A stretch of 63,626 bases of DNA from the NCBI GenBank assembly GCA_944323035.1, contig CALUQY010000012.1, positions 1 through 63,626 of the forward strand. The letters are read 5' to 3'. The notes beneath the pieces were generated by a model, which ran no database searches, was not told where the DNA came from, and was given only the letters and a program-made list of their open reading frames with translations. The position numbers were made by a program, and so were the translations under genes. The stretch is from Candidatus Gastranaerophilales bacterium. Its GTDB lineage: Bacteria > Cyanobacteriota > Vampirovibrionia > Gastranaerophilales > Gastranaerophilaceae. How positions within the stretch are numbered: the first letter of the stretch is position 1; every line of letters starts with the position of its first letter. Of the stretch, positions 8,182-16,944 are shown piece after piece.

Positions 8182-8472
8182 ATGTCAAAAAAATTTATGA
8201 AAAGCATCGAAAAAATTATGGAAAACACCGGTTCTAAAAAAGTTGTAATTTTTACACAGCACCTTAAAATCGACGGTGAAGTTTTTATACCGGAAGGCAG
8301 GTGTGAAGAATGCAACGAGGATTATATTACGCTCCAAAACGCCCTCGTTTGCAGGCTTAACGATTATTGCGAATGCGACGACAATGTTTGCGAATGCAAT
8401 GATTACGTTTGCTTCAAATACGATTGGCTAAACATCTGTGAAGAAAAAATCGTTGCTTTTTCTGTTGTATAA
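8182..8472 (+). CDS. Cysteine-rich small protein, unknown function
   Basis: 96 aa from ATG 8182, with AAGGAGAAATTT as ribosome binding site; a longer frame from 8119 is not supported. The second half has nine cysteines, several paired as CEEC, CECDD, CECND, and short acidic spacers, suggesting a metal site or disulfide-rich fold. No signal peptide is visible. The first half (KKVVIFTQHLKIDGEVFIP) looks like a beta-strand pair. I do not recognise the family. It is monocistronic, divergent from bioB and followed by a strong terminator. Confidence 0.7.
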   Translation: MSKKFMKSIEKIMENTGSKKVVIFTQHLKIDGEVFIPEGRCEECNEDYITLQNALVCRLNDYCECDDNVCECNDYVCFKYDWLNICEEKIVAFSVV

Positions 8473-8496
8473 CAAGGGGGCCTATTCCCCCTTTTG
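8473..8496 (+). terminator. Rho-independent terminator of the Cys-rich gene
   Basis: CAAGGGGG and CCCCCTTTTG pair across a six-base loop, followed by a T-rich tail, 1 nt after the stop codon. Confidence 0.8.
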
Positions 8497-8591
8497 TAAT
8501 CAAAAGTTACGAATAGCCTGCCGGCTATTTACACCGTGAGATATTTCAAATAACATAGAAGTCATGAGTATGATATAAAATCGGAGAGAGA

Positions 8592-10379
8592 ATGAAATTT
8601 CTTACGGAAAATATAGAAAAATTTAAGAAAACCCAGTTCTGGTACTGCTATTCCAGAATCCTACCCTACGTTAAACCTTACTGGTTCAGAGCAATCTTAG
8701 CGGTTCTGATTTGTATCCCTATAGGTTCGCTGGACGCGGTTATCGCGCTTGCCCTGAAACCTTACATGGATCTTGTCATGGTCGAAAAAACAGTTCAATC
8801 CCCATGGTACATTCCTTTCGGGATTGTCCTTTTTACGGCGTTACAGGGCTTTTTAAATTACATGGCAACATATTTAAACACCTGGGTCGGCGGCAAAATT
8901 ACAACTGATTTAAAAAGAGATCTCTATAAAAAGATGCTAACGCTCGAAACAGCATTCTTTGACAAACGCAACTCCGGAGAAATTGTCTACAGATTTAACA
9001 ATGACGCTGATACCGCGTGCGCAGGTTTATTAAATAACCTTAAAACATTTGTATCAAGGCTTTTCTCCTCACTGTCACTCGTATGTGTATTATTTTATAA
9101 CTCCTGGCAGCTTGCAATTATTGCAACAATCGTCCTTGGCGGCGCGTTTATGCCTCTGGCAAACATCAGAAAAAGAATTAAATCCGTTATGGATAAAGCC
9201 GTCAGTGCCGGCTCTCAGGTAATCACCGCTTACAACGAAACATTTTCCGGCAACAAAACTATTACCGCATACAACCTTAAAGATTATCAGGAAAATAAAT
9301 TTGACGAAATCCTGCGCAATATTTTCAGCTTCCAGATAAAAATGATTCAGCGCACTTCGTGGCTTTCGCCGATGATGCACGTAATCGTTTCGGTCGGTAT
9401 CGGTATCGCAATAGGCTACGGCTCACACCTTATCCTGACCCACCAGATTACAAGCGGAAACTTTGTTTCCTTCATCACAGCGCTAATCATGCTCTACACC
9501 CCGATTAAAAACCTGGGTAACAACTTCAACGCTGTTCAATTTTCGTTCATGGCAATCGAGCGCGTATTCGGAATATTAGAACAAAAACCGGCTATAGTTG
9601 ACAAACCTGATGCTATTGAACTGAAAGAAATCAATCACGGCGTAAGCTTCAAAAATGTTTCCTTTGAATACGTAAAAGGCAGACCTGTCCTGAAAAATAT
9701 AAACCTTGAAGTTAAAAAAGGCGAAACAATCGCACTTGTCGGCAACTCAGGCGGCGGAAAATCCACAATCGTCAGCCTTATACCGAGATTTTACGACATC
9801 CAATCCGGCGAAATTCAAATTGACGGAGTGAATATTAAAAATTACACGCTCAAATCCCTGCGCAATAATATGGCAATTGTATTTCAGGATAACTTCCTTT
9901 TCTCCGGCACTATTAAACAAAATATTCTGCTCGGAAAACACGATGCAACCGATGCAGAAATAGAACAGGCTCTTAAAATGGCGTATCTGGATGAATTTGT
10001 TTCAACTCTGAAAGACGGGCTTAACACCCAGATAGGCGAGCGCGGAATGCTTCTCTCCGGCGGACAAAAACAACGCGTTGCCATTGCAAGAGCGTTTTTG
10101 AAAAACGCACCTATTGTAATCCTTGACGAAGCAACTTCTGCTCTCGACAACAAATCAGAAGCCATTGTTCAAAAAGCAATCGACAACTTAATGACCAACA
10201 AAACAGTATTTGTTATCGCTCACAGGCTTTCAACAATTCAAAACGCAGACAGAATCGCCGTCATAAACGAAGGACAACTTACCGAACTCGGCACACACGA
10301 GGAATTAATGAATATTCCAAACGGACAATATAAAACGCTTTACGAAATGCAATTTAAAAAGCAGGCAGTCCACGCATAA
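8592..10379 (+). CDS. MsbA-like ABC exporter (fused membrane and ATPase domains)
   Basis: 595 aa. Residues ~25-325 form a six-helix type I exporter domain. Residues ~345-590 form the ATPase with Walker A GNSGGGKST (384-392), signature LSGGQKQR, Walker B IVILDEATSALD and H-loop IAHRLST. This is the half-transporter layout of MsbA/LmrA, which works as a homodimer. Export of lipid A or another lipid-linked glycan is plausible because the next three genes handle sugars or sugar phosphates and two follow closely. The substrate is not determined by sequence. Only 11 nt separate it from the GT8 gene, with a GGAGAA ribosome binding site between. Confidence 0.88.
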   Translation: MKFLTENIEKFKKTQFWYCYSRILPYVKPYWFRAILAVLICIPIGSLDAVIALALKPYMDLVMVEKTVQSPWYIPFGIVLFTALQGFLNYMATYLNTWVGGKITTDLKRDLYKKMLTLETAFFDKRNSGEIVYRFNNDADTACAGLLNNLKTFVSRLFSSLSLVCVLFYNSWQLAIIATIVLGGAFMPLANIRKRIKSVMDKAVSAGSQVITAYNETFSGNKTITAYNLKDYQENKFDEILRNIFSFQIKMIQRTSWLSPMMHVIVSVGIGIAIGYGSHLILTHQITSGNFVSFITALIMLYTPIKNLGNNFNAVQFSFMAIERVFGILEQKPAIVDKPDAIELKEINHGVSFKNVSFEYVKGRPVLKNINLEVKKGETIALVGNSGGGKSTIVSLIPRFYDIQSGEIQIDGVNIKNYTLKSLRNNMAIVFQDNFLFSGTIKQNILLGKHDATDAEIEQALKMAYLDEFVSTLKDGLNTQIGERGMLLSGGQKQRVAIARAFLKNAPIVILDEATSALDNKSEAIVQKAIDNLMTNKTVFVIAHRLSTIQNADRIAVINEGQLTELGTHEELMNIPNGQYKTLYEMQFKKQAVHA

Positions 10380-10390
10380 AGGAGAATTCC

Positions 10391-11467
10391 ATGGAAGTAA
10401 AAGATTACAGCATAAAACCGGTTTCTGATAAAAACGCAATAACAATTGTATTTGCTCCGGACAACAATTACTGTAAATATTTTAGCGTTGCCCTGCAATC
10501 ACTCATCGCAAACGCTGCGCCGGACAGGTTTTATGACATAATAGTTTTTTCAACAGATATCTCTCACAGAAATAAAAAAATGATATTTGAAATGCTTCCG
10601 TCTAACTTTAGCCTGCGCTTTTTTGACGTAAGCGGCTTTATAAATGAAAAACTCGGAAGCTTTAATTTTATAACCAAAAACCACTGGAGCGTAAGCGCAT
10701 ACTATAGACTCTTTATCCCGTTTCTCATGCCGGATTACGAGAAAGTGCTCTATCTGGATTCCGACATCTGTATACTGGACAGCCTGACAGAACTCTTTGA
10801 TACGGAGCCTGAAGGAAATCAATTACTGGCGGTTCTGGATATCGACACTCCTGTATATCCCCAAACACGTATAAATCACATTCTGAACACTCTAAAACTC
10901 AAACAGACCGGAAGGTATTTTAACTCCGGTATGGTTCTTTTCTGTTTAAAAAATATAGATCTCCAAAAATATTTAAAAGAATGGGAAAAAACACTTAAAA
11001 TAGAAAAATTATTATTTCCGGATCAGGACATTCTGAACGTAATCTTTGAGAACACAACGAAACTTGTTTCATACAAATGGAATTTCCAGTATCATATTCC
11101 AATGTATCATCCAGACTACCTTGAAATAGTAACCGGCGAATATAAAGAGGATTATCTCAAATCAAACGAAAAACCTTGCATAATCCACTACACCTCAGAA
11201 ATAAAACCGTGGAGCTACCCTAAAGAAGTGCATGCCGAATACTTCTGGAAATACGCAAGAAAATCCCCTTTCTATGAAGAAATTCTATTTGATAACCTAG
11301 TTGCAAAAAGTTCACTAAAATATTTCTGGCAAAGGAATAAAATTAGCTTAAATCTTTTAAAATGCGAGTGGTTTTCTAAAATCACAACGGATTCAAGACG
11401 CCTGCATTATGAAGAAAAATCCATACGCTTACGCCGCATGCTGAAAGAACTGCAAACGTTAAAATAA
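10391..11467 (+). CDS. Glycosyltransferase family 8
   Basis: 358 aa. Residues ~18-270 are a GT8 (LPS galactosyl/glucosyltransferase, LgtC/RfaJ-like) fold: TIVFAPDNNYCKYFSVAL at the start, the metal-binding DSD (residues 123-125) in LYLDSDICILD, NSGMVLF, FPDQDILN and the terminal HYTSEIKPW. It transfers a sugar from a nucleotide sugar, probably in LPS core or capsule synthesis. It sits in the ABC exporter operon. The GT8 half of the Stealth fusion at 11824-13842 is a close paralogue, with near-identical opening and closing motifs. Confidence 0.9.
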   Translation: MEVKDYSIKPVSDKNAITIVFAPDNNYCKYFSVALQSLIANAAPDRFYDIIVFSTDISHRNKKMIFEMLPSNFSLRFFDVSGFINEKLGSFNFITKNHWSVSAYYRLFIPFLMPDYEKVLYLDSDICILDSLTELFDTEPEGNQLLAVLDIDTPVYPQTRINHILNTLKLKQTGRYFNSGMVLFCLKNIDLQKYLKEWEKTLKIEKLLFPDQDILNVIFENTTKLVSYKWNFQYHIPMYHPDYLEIVTGEYKEDYLKSNEKPCIIHYTSEIKPWSYPKEVHAEYFWKYARKSPFYEEILFDNLVAKSSLKYFWQRNKISLNLLKCEWFSKITTDSRRLHYEEKSIRLRRMLKELQTLK

Positions 11468-11692
11468 TCATTCCCACTTAATTTTATACCCTAAAACATC
11501 GCAGATTTGTAAAATATCAATATAGCGGATTGAACCGCGGGCAATTTTGTTGTTCAAACTCTGCGCGGTAACATTTTTGCCAAATTTTTGTGTCAAAAGT
11601 CTGGCAACTTTCTCGTAGGTCATACCCTTCATATGAATATAACCCTTTATCTGATTTCGCATATTTCTTAGTAATTCTTCATCAGCAGCCAT
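11468..11692 (-). CDS. Small HTH (XRE-like/DUF6471-like) DNA-binding protein
   Basis: 74 aa from ATG 11692; the upstream frame to 11800 contains the promoter of the next gene and is unlikely to be coding. Helical pattern with MKGMTYEKVARLLTQKFGKNVTAQSLNNKIARGSIRYIDILQICDVLGYKI, a lambda-repressor-like fold with the recognition helix at TAQSLNNKIARG. It converges on the GT8 gene: the two stop codons are adjacent with no gap. It lies 131 nt from the start of the divergent Stealth gene, so it could regulate it. Regulation is inference only. Confidence 0.7.
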   Translation of the reverse strand: MAADEELLRNMRNQIKGYIHMKGMTYEKVARLLTQKFGKNVTAQSLNNKIARGSIRYIDILQICDVLGYKIKWE

Positions 11693-11823
11693 ACAATAAA
11701 ATTTTATACTTTTACGAATACAATGTAAACGAAAAGCAATATTTATTTTACAAGCTGCTTGCTTTATATACATATTCATGTATAATATACACATATTCAA
11801 AATAGAGATATTAAAGGTGAAGT

Positions 11824-13842
11824 ATGAATAAAGATTTCAAGATTGACCTTGTTTACTTATGGGTAAACGGTAACGATACAAAATGGCTGGAAGAAAAAGA
11901 AGAATGGCAGACAAGATTAAATATACCGTCAGGCGGTTCAGCCAATAACTGCCGGTTTATAGATAATCAGGAGTTAAAATATTCACTGCGCTCAGTTGAA
12001 ATGAACGCTCCCTGGATAAACCATATTTTTATAGTAACAAACGGACAGGTTCCGGAATGGCTGGACACGACACATCCCAAAATTACGATTGTAACCCACA
12101 AAGAAATCATGCCCTCAGAAGCGCTTCCGACATTTAATTCAGAAGCCATAGAAACCTGTATCGCCAACATCCCCGGACTTTCAGAATACTTCCTCTACGC
12201 AAATGATGATTGTTTTATAAACCGTCCTGTTACGCCGGACTTTTTTTTCACAAAAAATCAAGATCCTATTATAAGATTAAAAAAATATAAATGGAGTCAG
12301 GAAGAAATTGAACAAAAATGCTACATGAAAAATGTCATATATTCAATGAACTTAATAAAAGATAAATATGGTCAAAAATATGAATTTGAAAATATCCACA
12401 ACATAGATGCTTACAGGAAAAGTTATCTGATAAAGTGCAGACAAGAATTTAAATCAGACTTTGAGAATACCTGTAATTGCCGGTTCAGAACTCCTGAGTC
12501 TGTTCAAAGGATCATTTATTACCTGTGGATGCTGGCGAATAATATTGGTGAAATACAAGATTGCGCACAAACAAACACTCTTTATTTAAAAATATTACCT
12601 CCGGAGTATATGAATAAAAAAATTAATACCCTCAAACCCGTTCTACTATGTATTAATGATGAGGAAAAAGTAAATCCGGATAATAGAAAAAAATTAAAAA
12701 ACTTTTTGCGAAATTTATACCCCCAAAAACAATACTGGGAAAAACCAATAGATTTTCAGATAGCACCGGTTTTCAGTTCTCCAAAAGCTAAAACTATAGT
12801 ATTTGCGCCAGACAATAATTATTGCAAATACTTTAGCGTAGCCTTTCTGTCGCTCATCGAGAATTCTAAAAATTACGAGGATTACGACATTATTATCTTG
12901 GATTCTGATATCAGTGATCGCAATAAAAAACGAATTCAAAACATGTGTCCGCCGAATTTCAGTTTGAGATTTTTTGACATTAATTCCTTCATATCAGAAA
13001 AAATAGGCGAACTTAACTTCAAAGAAAGAGAGTATTGGAGTATAAGCATGTACTATAGAATTTTCATTCCAATGGTAATGCAAAAATATAAAAAAGTGCT
13101 ATATTGTGATGCGGATATATGTTTTAACCAACCAATCACTGAATTGTTTGACATTGATTTTGAAGATAACGAACTGCTTGCAGTATTAGATACAGTTTCG
13201 CCAGTTCTCAACCTGCACAAAGCCCGCTGTCAGCATTTATATAACGAATTAAAATTACAACAACCTGAAAAATATTTTAATTCAGGAATGTTAATGTTTA
13301 ATATCGGGAAAATAAATATCGAGAATTATCTGGAGAAGTTTAAAGAGATTATTAACACAAAAACCCTGCTTTTCCCTGATCAGGATATCTTAAATATCTT
13401 ATTTGACGGCAAAACCAGACTAATTTCCTGCAAATATAATTTTCAATACGGTGTACAAATATTTAACAAAAACTACATCAATATAATTTTTGGGAAATAT
13501 AAAAAAGACTTTGAAGAAGCGTCCAACAATCCAGTAATCATCCACTACACCTCATCAAGGAAGCCGTGGCATTCGCCGCAGGAAGAGCTTGCAGATGTTT
13601 TCTGGTACTATGCACGCAGGTGTCCGTTCTATGAAGAAATTCTATATACAAACCTCAAAGTCAACACTATCAAGGAAGAAACCCTTAAAAACCTCAACCT
13701 TAAAGGGAAAATTTATTACAACTACTACAGAGCAAAACTCCTTTCGTTCCTAACTTTTGGGAAAAAGAAAAAACACTATCAGGAAAAACGCGACAACTTA
13801 AAAAAACGCGTTAATGAAATACGAAAATTTTCACGTTTGTAG
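11824..13842 (+). CDS. Stealth-family phosphotransferase fused to a GT8 glycosyltransferase
   Basis: 672 aa. The N-terminal ~310 residues match the Stealth conserved regions: CR1 DLVYLWVNGNDTKWL, CR2 FIDNQELKYSLRSVEMNAPWINHIFIVTNGQVPEWLD, then LSEYFLYANDDCFINRP and ENIHNIDAYRKS. Stealth proteins are hexose-1-phosphate transferases for capsule or exopolysaccharide. Residues ~325-620 are a GT8 domain (TIVFAPDNNYCKYFS, CDADICFN with the DxD, FPDQDILN, HYTSSRKPW) paralogous to the preceding GT8. One polypeptide would therefore both transfer a sugar-phosphate and extend it. ATG 11824 follows AAAGGTGAAGT. Confidence 0.88.
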   Translation: MNKDFKIDLVYLWVNGNDTKWLEEKEEWQTRLNIPSGGSANNCRFIDNQELKYSLRSVEMNAPWINHIFIVTNGQVPEWLDTTHPKITIVTHKEIMPSEALPTFNSEAIETCIANIPGLSEYFLYANDDCFINRPVTPDFFFTKNQDPIIRLKKYKWSQEEIEQKCYMKNVIYSMNLIKDKYGQKYEFENIHNIDAYRKSYLIKCRQEFKSDFENTCNCRFRTPESVQRIIYYLWMLANNIGEIQDCAQTNTLYLKILPPEYMNKKINTLKPVLLCINDEEKVNPDNRKKLKNFLRNLYPQKQYWEKPIDFQIAPVFSSPKAKTIVFAPDNNYCKYFSVAFLSLIENSKNYEDYDIIILDSDISDRNKKRIQNMCPPNFSLRFFDINSFISEKIGELNFKEREYWSISMYYRIFIPMVMQKYKKVLYCDADICFNQPITELFDIDFEDNELLAVLDTVSPVLNLHKARCQHLYNELKLQQPEKYFNSGMLMFNIGKINIENYLEKFKEIINTKTLLFPDQDILNILFDGKTRLISCKYNFQYGVQIFNKNYINIIFGKYKKDFEEASNNPVIIHYTSSRKPWHSPQEELADVFWYYARRCPFYEEILYTNLKVNTIKEETLKNLNLKGKIYYNYYRAKLLSFLTFGKKKKHYQEKRDNLKKRVNEIRKFSRL

Positions 13843-13855
13843 TAAAATAAAACTT

Positions 13856-14545
13856 ATGAAAAACACTGCTCTTATTCTGGCATCAGGAACCGGTGAAAGA
13901 AGCGGGCTTAATCAGCCTAAACAATTTTTTACAGTCGGCGGCAAAACTCTGCTTGAGCATTCAATTCAAGCTTTTGATGCTCATCTGCTGATTGATGATA
14001 TCATTGTCGTTTCGCACCCTGACTTTTTAGATAAAACTACAGCGCTAACGCATAGTTTCAAAAAAGTTTCACAGGTAATCACCGGCGGCCAAACCCGTCA
14101 GGAAAGTTCTTATAACGGCGTTTTTGCAATAGAAAATTCCGATAATGTTCTCATCCACGACGCAGTCAGAGCCTTCGTTACAGAAGAAATCATTTCCGCC
14201 TGCATTGAAGGTCTGAAAAAATACGCTGCGGTCTGCGCGGCTACAGAAACACCTGACACAATATTAGAAGTCGATGAAAACGGAAAAATCATTTCCGTTC
14301 CGCAGCGAAAATTCTTACGCTGCGCGCAGACCCCGCAATGCTTTAAACTTGATTTAATAAGACATGCCCACGAACTTGCACGCAAAAAAGCACAGACCGT
14401 AACCGATGATTGCGGCTTGATTTTAGCAAATAACCTCGCCGATATTTATATTGTAAAGGGGAGTTCAAAAAATCGTAAAATCACATATCCTGAAGATTTA
14501 GAATTTGCCGAGTGGCTTTTTATAAACAAATGTAACAAAAAATAA
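13856..14545 (+). CDS. IspD/TarI-family cytidylyltransferase
   Basis: 229 aa from ATG 13856, beginning MKNTALILASGTGERSG; the extension from 13814 would overlap the Stealth gene. Nucleotide-binding loop LILASGTGERSGLNQPKQF, Asp in NVLIHDAVRAFV, then CAQTPQCF and TVTDDCGL typical of the family. Members either make CDP-methylerythritol (IspD) or CDP-ribitol (TarI). The non-canonical first loop (S-G-T-G-E-R) and position right after a Stealth phosphotransferase favour a CDP-alditol for glycan synthesis. However, ispE and ispH occur elsewhere in the window and no other ispD does, so an IspD role is possible. The ribosome binding site is weak. Confidence 0.72.
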   Translation: MKNTALILASGTGERSGLNQPKQFFTVGGKTLLEHSIQAFDAHLLIDDIIVVSHPDFLDKTTALTHSFKKVSQVITGGQTRQESSYNGVFAIENSDNVLIHDAVRAFVTEEIISACIEGLKKYAAVCAATETPDTILEVDENGKIISVPQRKFLRCAQTPQCFKLDLIRHAHELARKKAQTVTDDCGLILANNLADIYIVKGSSKNRKITYPEDLEFAEWLFINKCNKK

Positions 14546-14605
14546 TTTTCTGAAATATAAGGCCCGAAATTTAACTTTATATATATAAGATAAGAGGGCA
14601 TTATA

Positions 14606-15594
14606 TTGTCAGATTTAGATATAAACAGTGTACAACAGACCCAAACGGCAACCCCGCAGTTGTCGGGCGATACTCTTAACCGGATTAATACAAAACTTTC
14701 GGAACTGGATTCAAAGTCCAGCGTTTGGGCTGACTACAAAAAATATGACACAAATAATAACGGTTCACTTGCTGATGAAACATTCACCAATCAAACGCTT
14801 TATGAGCTTGGGCAGTCGTTAGGTATTGTTTCGGATGGGGAAATTCAACCCACCAAGCAGGGGGATGTCGGTGATGCTGGCTTCTGGGCGGTGTAAACGG
14901 ACTTGCTCAGACCGACTGGGGCAAAGAAGCTATCAGTGAAGCAATAGACGGAAACCATGCCGGAACTGCAGAGGATCCTTACACCGTAACGCTTTACGAT
15001 TCAGAAGGGAATAAAAAATCCATTCATATTACAAATGAAGATATAGCAAACTACGGGTTAGACGATAAAAAATACTCCTCCGGCGATATTGATATGAACC
15101 TGCTTGAAGCAGCCGTAAATAAATATTTCCAAGAAGAAATTGAATCCGGCAGGCTTAATAAAAATATTAACGATCCTATGGAAGGAAACATCGGAACAGG
15201 TGTGTATTCAACGAACTATTTACTTACCGGAAGAAGCGGACTGGGAATTACAAAAGCTGACATTTTGCCTGAAAACGCTAATCTTTATAGCAAAATGACA
15301 GACGAAAATATTCTTGACGCTTTGAACATCTTTGCCGACAATCCGTCAAGTGTAAGTATGACCTGCGCGTTTAAAGAGCGAAACTGGTTCCAGAAAACAT
15401 TTGGTACTACAAGCTCTGGCGAGCAATCAACAAACCACACTTACACAATAACTAATGTCAATAAAAACCCTGCCGGTGAAATAATTTCTATTTCATACAC
15501 AAATCCGTGGGATTCGGATAAAGAATACACTGTTCCATATAAAACCTTCTGTGACAGAGTAATAGATTTGTCGTATTTACAAATGAATAACTAA
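14606..15594 (+). pseudogene. Calpain-like (C2) cysteine protease, frameshifted at the catalytic Cys codon
   Basis: Starts at TTG 14606 after AAGAGGGC. The first frame ends at TAA 14894. The downstream frame continues unbroken to 15594. Restoring one base at 14876-14877 yields G-D-C-W-L-L-G-G-V-N-G-L, the calpain active-site motif, and joins both halves into a 329-residue protein. The catalytic His (NHTYTITNV) and Asn (YTNPWDSD) motifs are intact downstream. The N-terminal 85 residues include an EF-hand-like YDTNNNGSLADE. So the single indel removes precisely the T of the nucleophile codon. It could be a recent pseudogene or an assembly error; no homopolymer is present to explain slippage. 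Confidence 0.8.
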
Positions 15595-15687
15595 TAAGGT
15601 AGCGATTTATAAAAGTATGGCTACGGCTTCAGTCGGCGCGAGACTTTCTCGGACAATTTTTAATTTTTATTGCTTTTTATTGCAATT

Positions 15688-15709
15688 ATTTTTACCACAT
15701 GGTAAAAAT
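15688..15709. promoter_or_regulatory. Palindromic candidate operator upstream of the MFS exporter
   Basis: ATTTTTACCA-CA-TGGTAAAAAT is a perfect 10-bp inverted repeat with a 2-bp centre, 55 nt before the MFS start. It could be a repressor site. There is no adjacent regulator gene. A weak terminator for the preceding gene is an alternative. Confidence 0.45.
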
Positions 15710-15763
15710 TTATTATCATGAGCATTTCCCTGACATTTATAGAATTTACGCATAAGGAATAGT

Positions 15764-16939
15764 ATGGAGAAAATATTAACGCTAAAACATTGGATTACGC
15801 TAGTTGGGATGACAATTTCGGCATTTATTTTTAATACCTCGGAATTTATGCCAATAGGATTACTTATTGATATTTCTAAAGATTTTAATATGACAGAAGC
15901 GCAGGCTGGCATGATAATCACTATATATGCTCTGGTTGTTATGTTATTATCCCTGCCTCTTATGATGCTAGTTAGCAAATTTAGTTATAAAAAGCTTTTA
16001 CTAAGCTGTATGGTATTTTTCGGGATAGCCCATATTTTGTCTGCAATATCTCCGACTTTTATAATTTTATTATTATCACGTATTGGAGTTGCATGCGCAC
16101 ATTCTGTATTCTGGTCAATTGCAACACCAATTGCTGTAAAATTAGTTCCTGACGAATTTCGTTCGCTTGCAATGAGTATGGTTGTAGCGGGAACTTCAAT
16201 TGCAATGGTTGCAGGGCTTCCTCTTGGAAGAATCATAGGGCTGCACTTTGGCTGGAGGATGACTTTTCTTTCCTTAGCTATAATATCATTTATTCTATTT
16301 TTCTATATCCTGTTTTATTTCCCTAAAATATCCGGCGGAAGAAAACTCTCATTTCATCGGCTTCCGTTATTATTAAAAAAGCCGTTGCTGCAAGGACTGT
16401 ATATAGTCACACTTGTTGTGGTAACAGCATATTACAGTTCTTACAGCTATATTGAACCGTTTCTTTTTCAGATAGCGAAGTTTAATGAAAATATGATAAC
16501 CATAGCACTCATTATATTTGGCGCTTCCGGAATTTTCGGGAGTATAATTTTCTCGCTATTTTATAACAAATACGAAAAGTATTTTTTCCTTACTACTATC
16601 TGTTCTATAGCAATAATTTTATTTTTATTGACACCTGTTTCATCGCAGTGGATATTAATGATATTGATATTCGCCTTGTGGGGAATAGTTGTAACTGCTT
16701 ATAATGTATCAGGTCAGGCCTCTATAATTAATGCAGCTCCCGCAGGAACCGCGGCGGTCGCAATGTCGATATATTCCGGACTTTACAATTTAGGAATAGG
16801 TACCGGCTCTTGGCTGGGAGGATTAATAACAACTCATTTATCAATTTCTTATTTGGGATACATCGGAGGAGTTATAGCTCTGGCAGGCTCTTTGTACTGC
16901 TTATACAAAATCGTACCGATATTAGCAAAAAACAAATAA
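15764..16939 (+). CDS. MFS exporter, DHA1 family (SotB/YdeA sugar-efflux-like)
   Basis: 391 aa, 12 predicted transmembrane helices. Starts ATG 15764 after AAGGAAT. The opening (ISAFIFNTSEFMPIGLLIDISKDFNMTEAQAGMIITIYA) is the DHA1 'E-F-x-P-x-G-L-L' segment found in SotB and related drug/sugar efflux pumps. The motif A-like loop lies between helices 2 and 3, and GWRMTFL follows helix 5. Likely effluxes sugars or small toxic compounds by proton antiport. Codon use is AT-rich, and the gene lies between a broken gene and hipBA, so horizontal acquisition is possible but unproven. Confidence 0.85.
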   Translation: MEKILTLKHWITLVGMTISAFIFNTSEFMPIGLLIDISKDFNMTEAQAGMIITIYALVVMLLSLPLMMLVSKFSYKKLLLSCMVFFGIAHILSAISPTFIILLLSRIGVACAHSVFWSIATPIAVKLVPDEFRSLAMSMVVAGTSIAMVAGLPLGRIIGLHFGWRMTFLSLAIISFILFFYILFYFPKISGGRKLSFHRLPLLLKKPLLQGLYIVTLVVVTAYYSSYSYIEPFLFQIAKFNENMITIALIIFGASGIFGSIIFSLFYNKYEKYFFLTTICSIAIILFLLTPVSSQWILMILIFALWGIVVTAYNVSGQASIINAAPAGTAAVAMSIYSGLYNLGIGTGSWLGGLITTHLSISYLGYIGGVIALAGSLYCLYKIVPILAKNK

Positions 16940-16944
16940 TAAGA

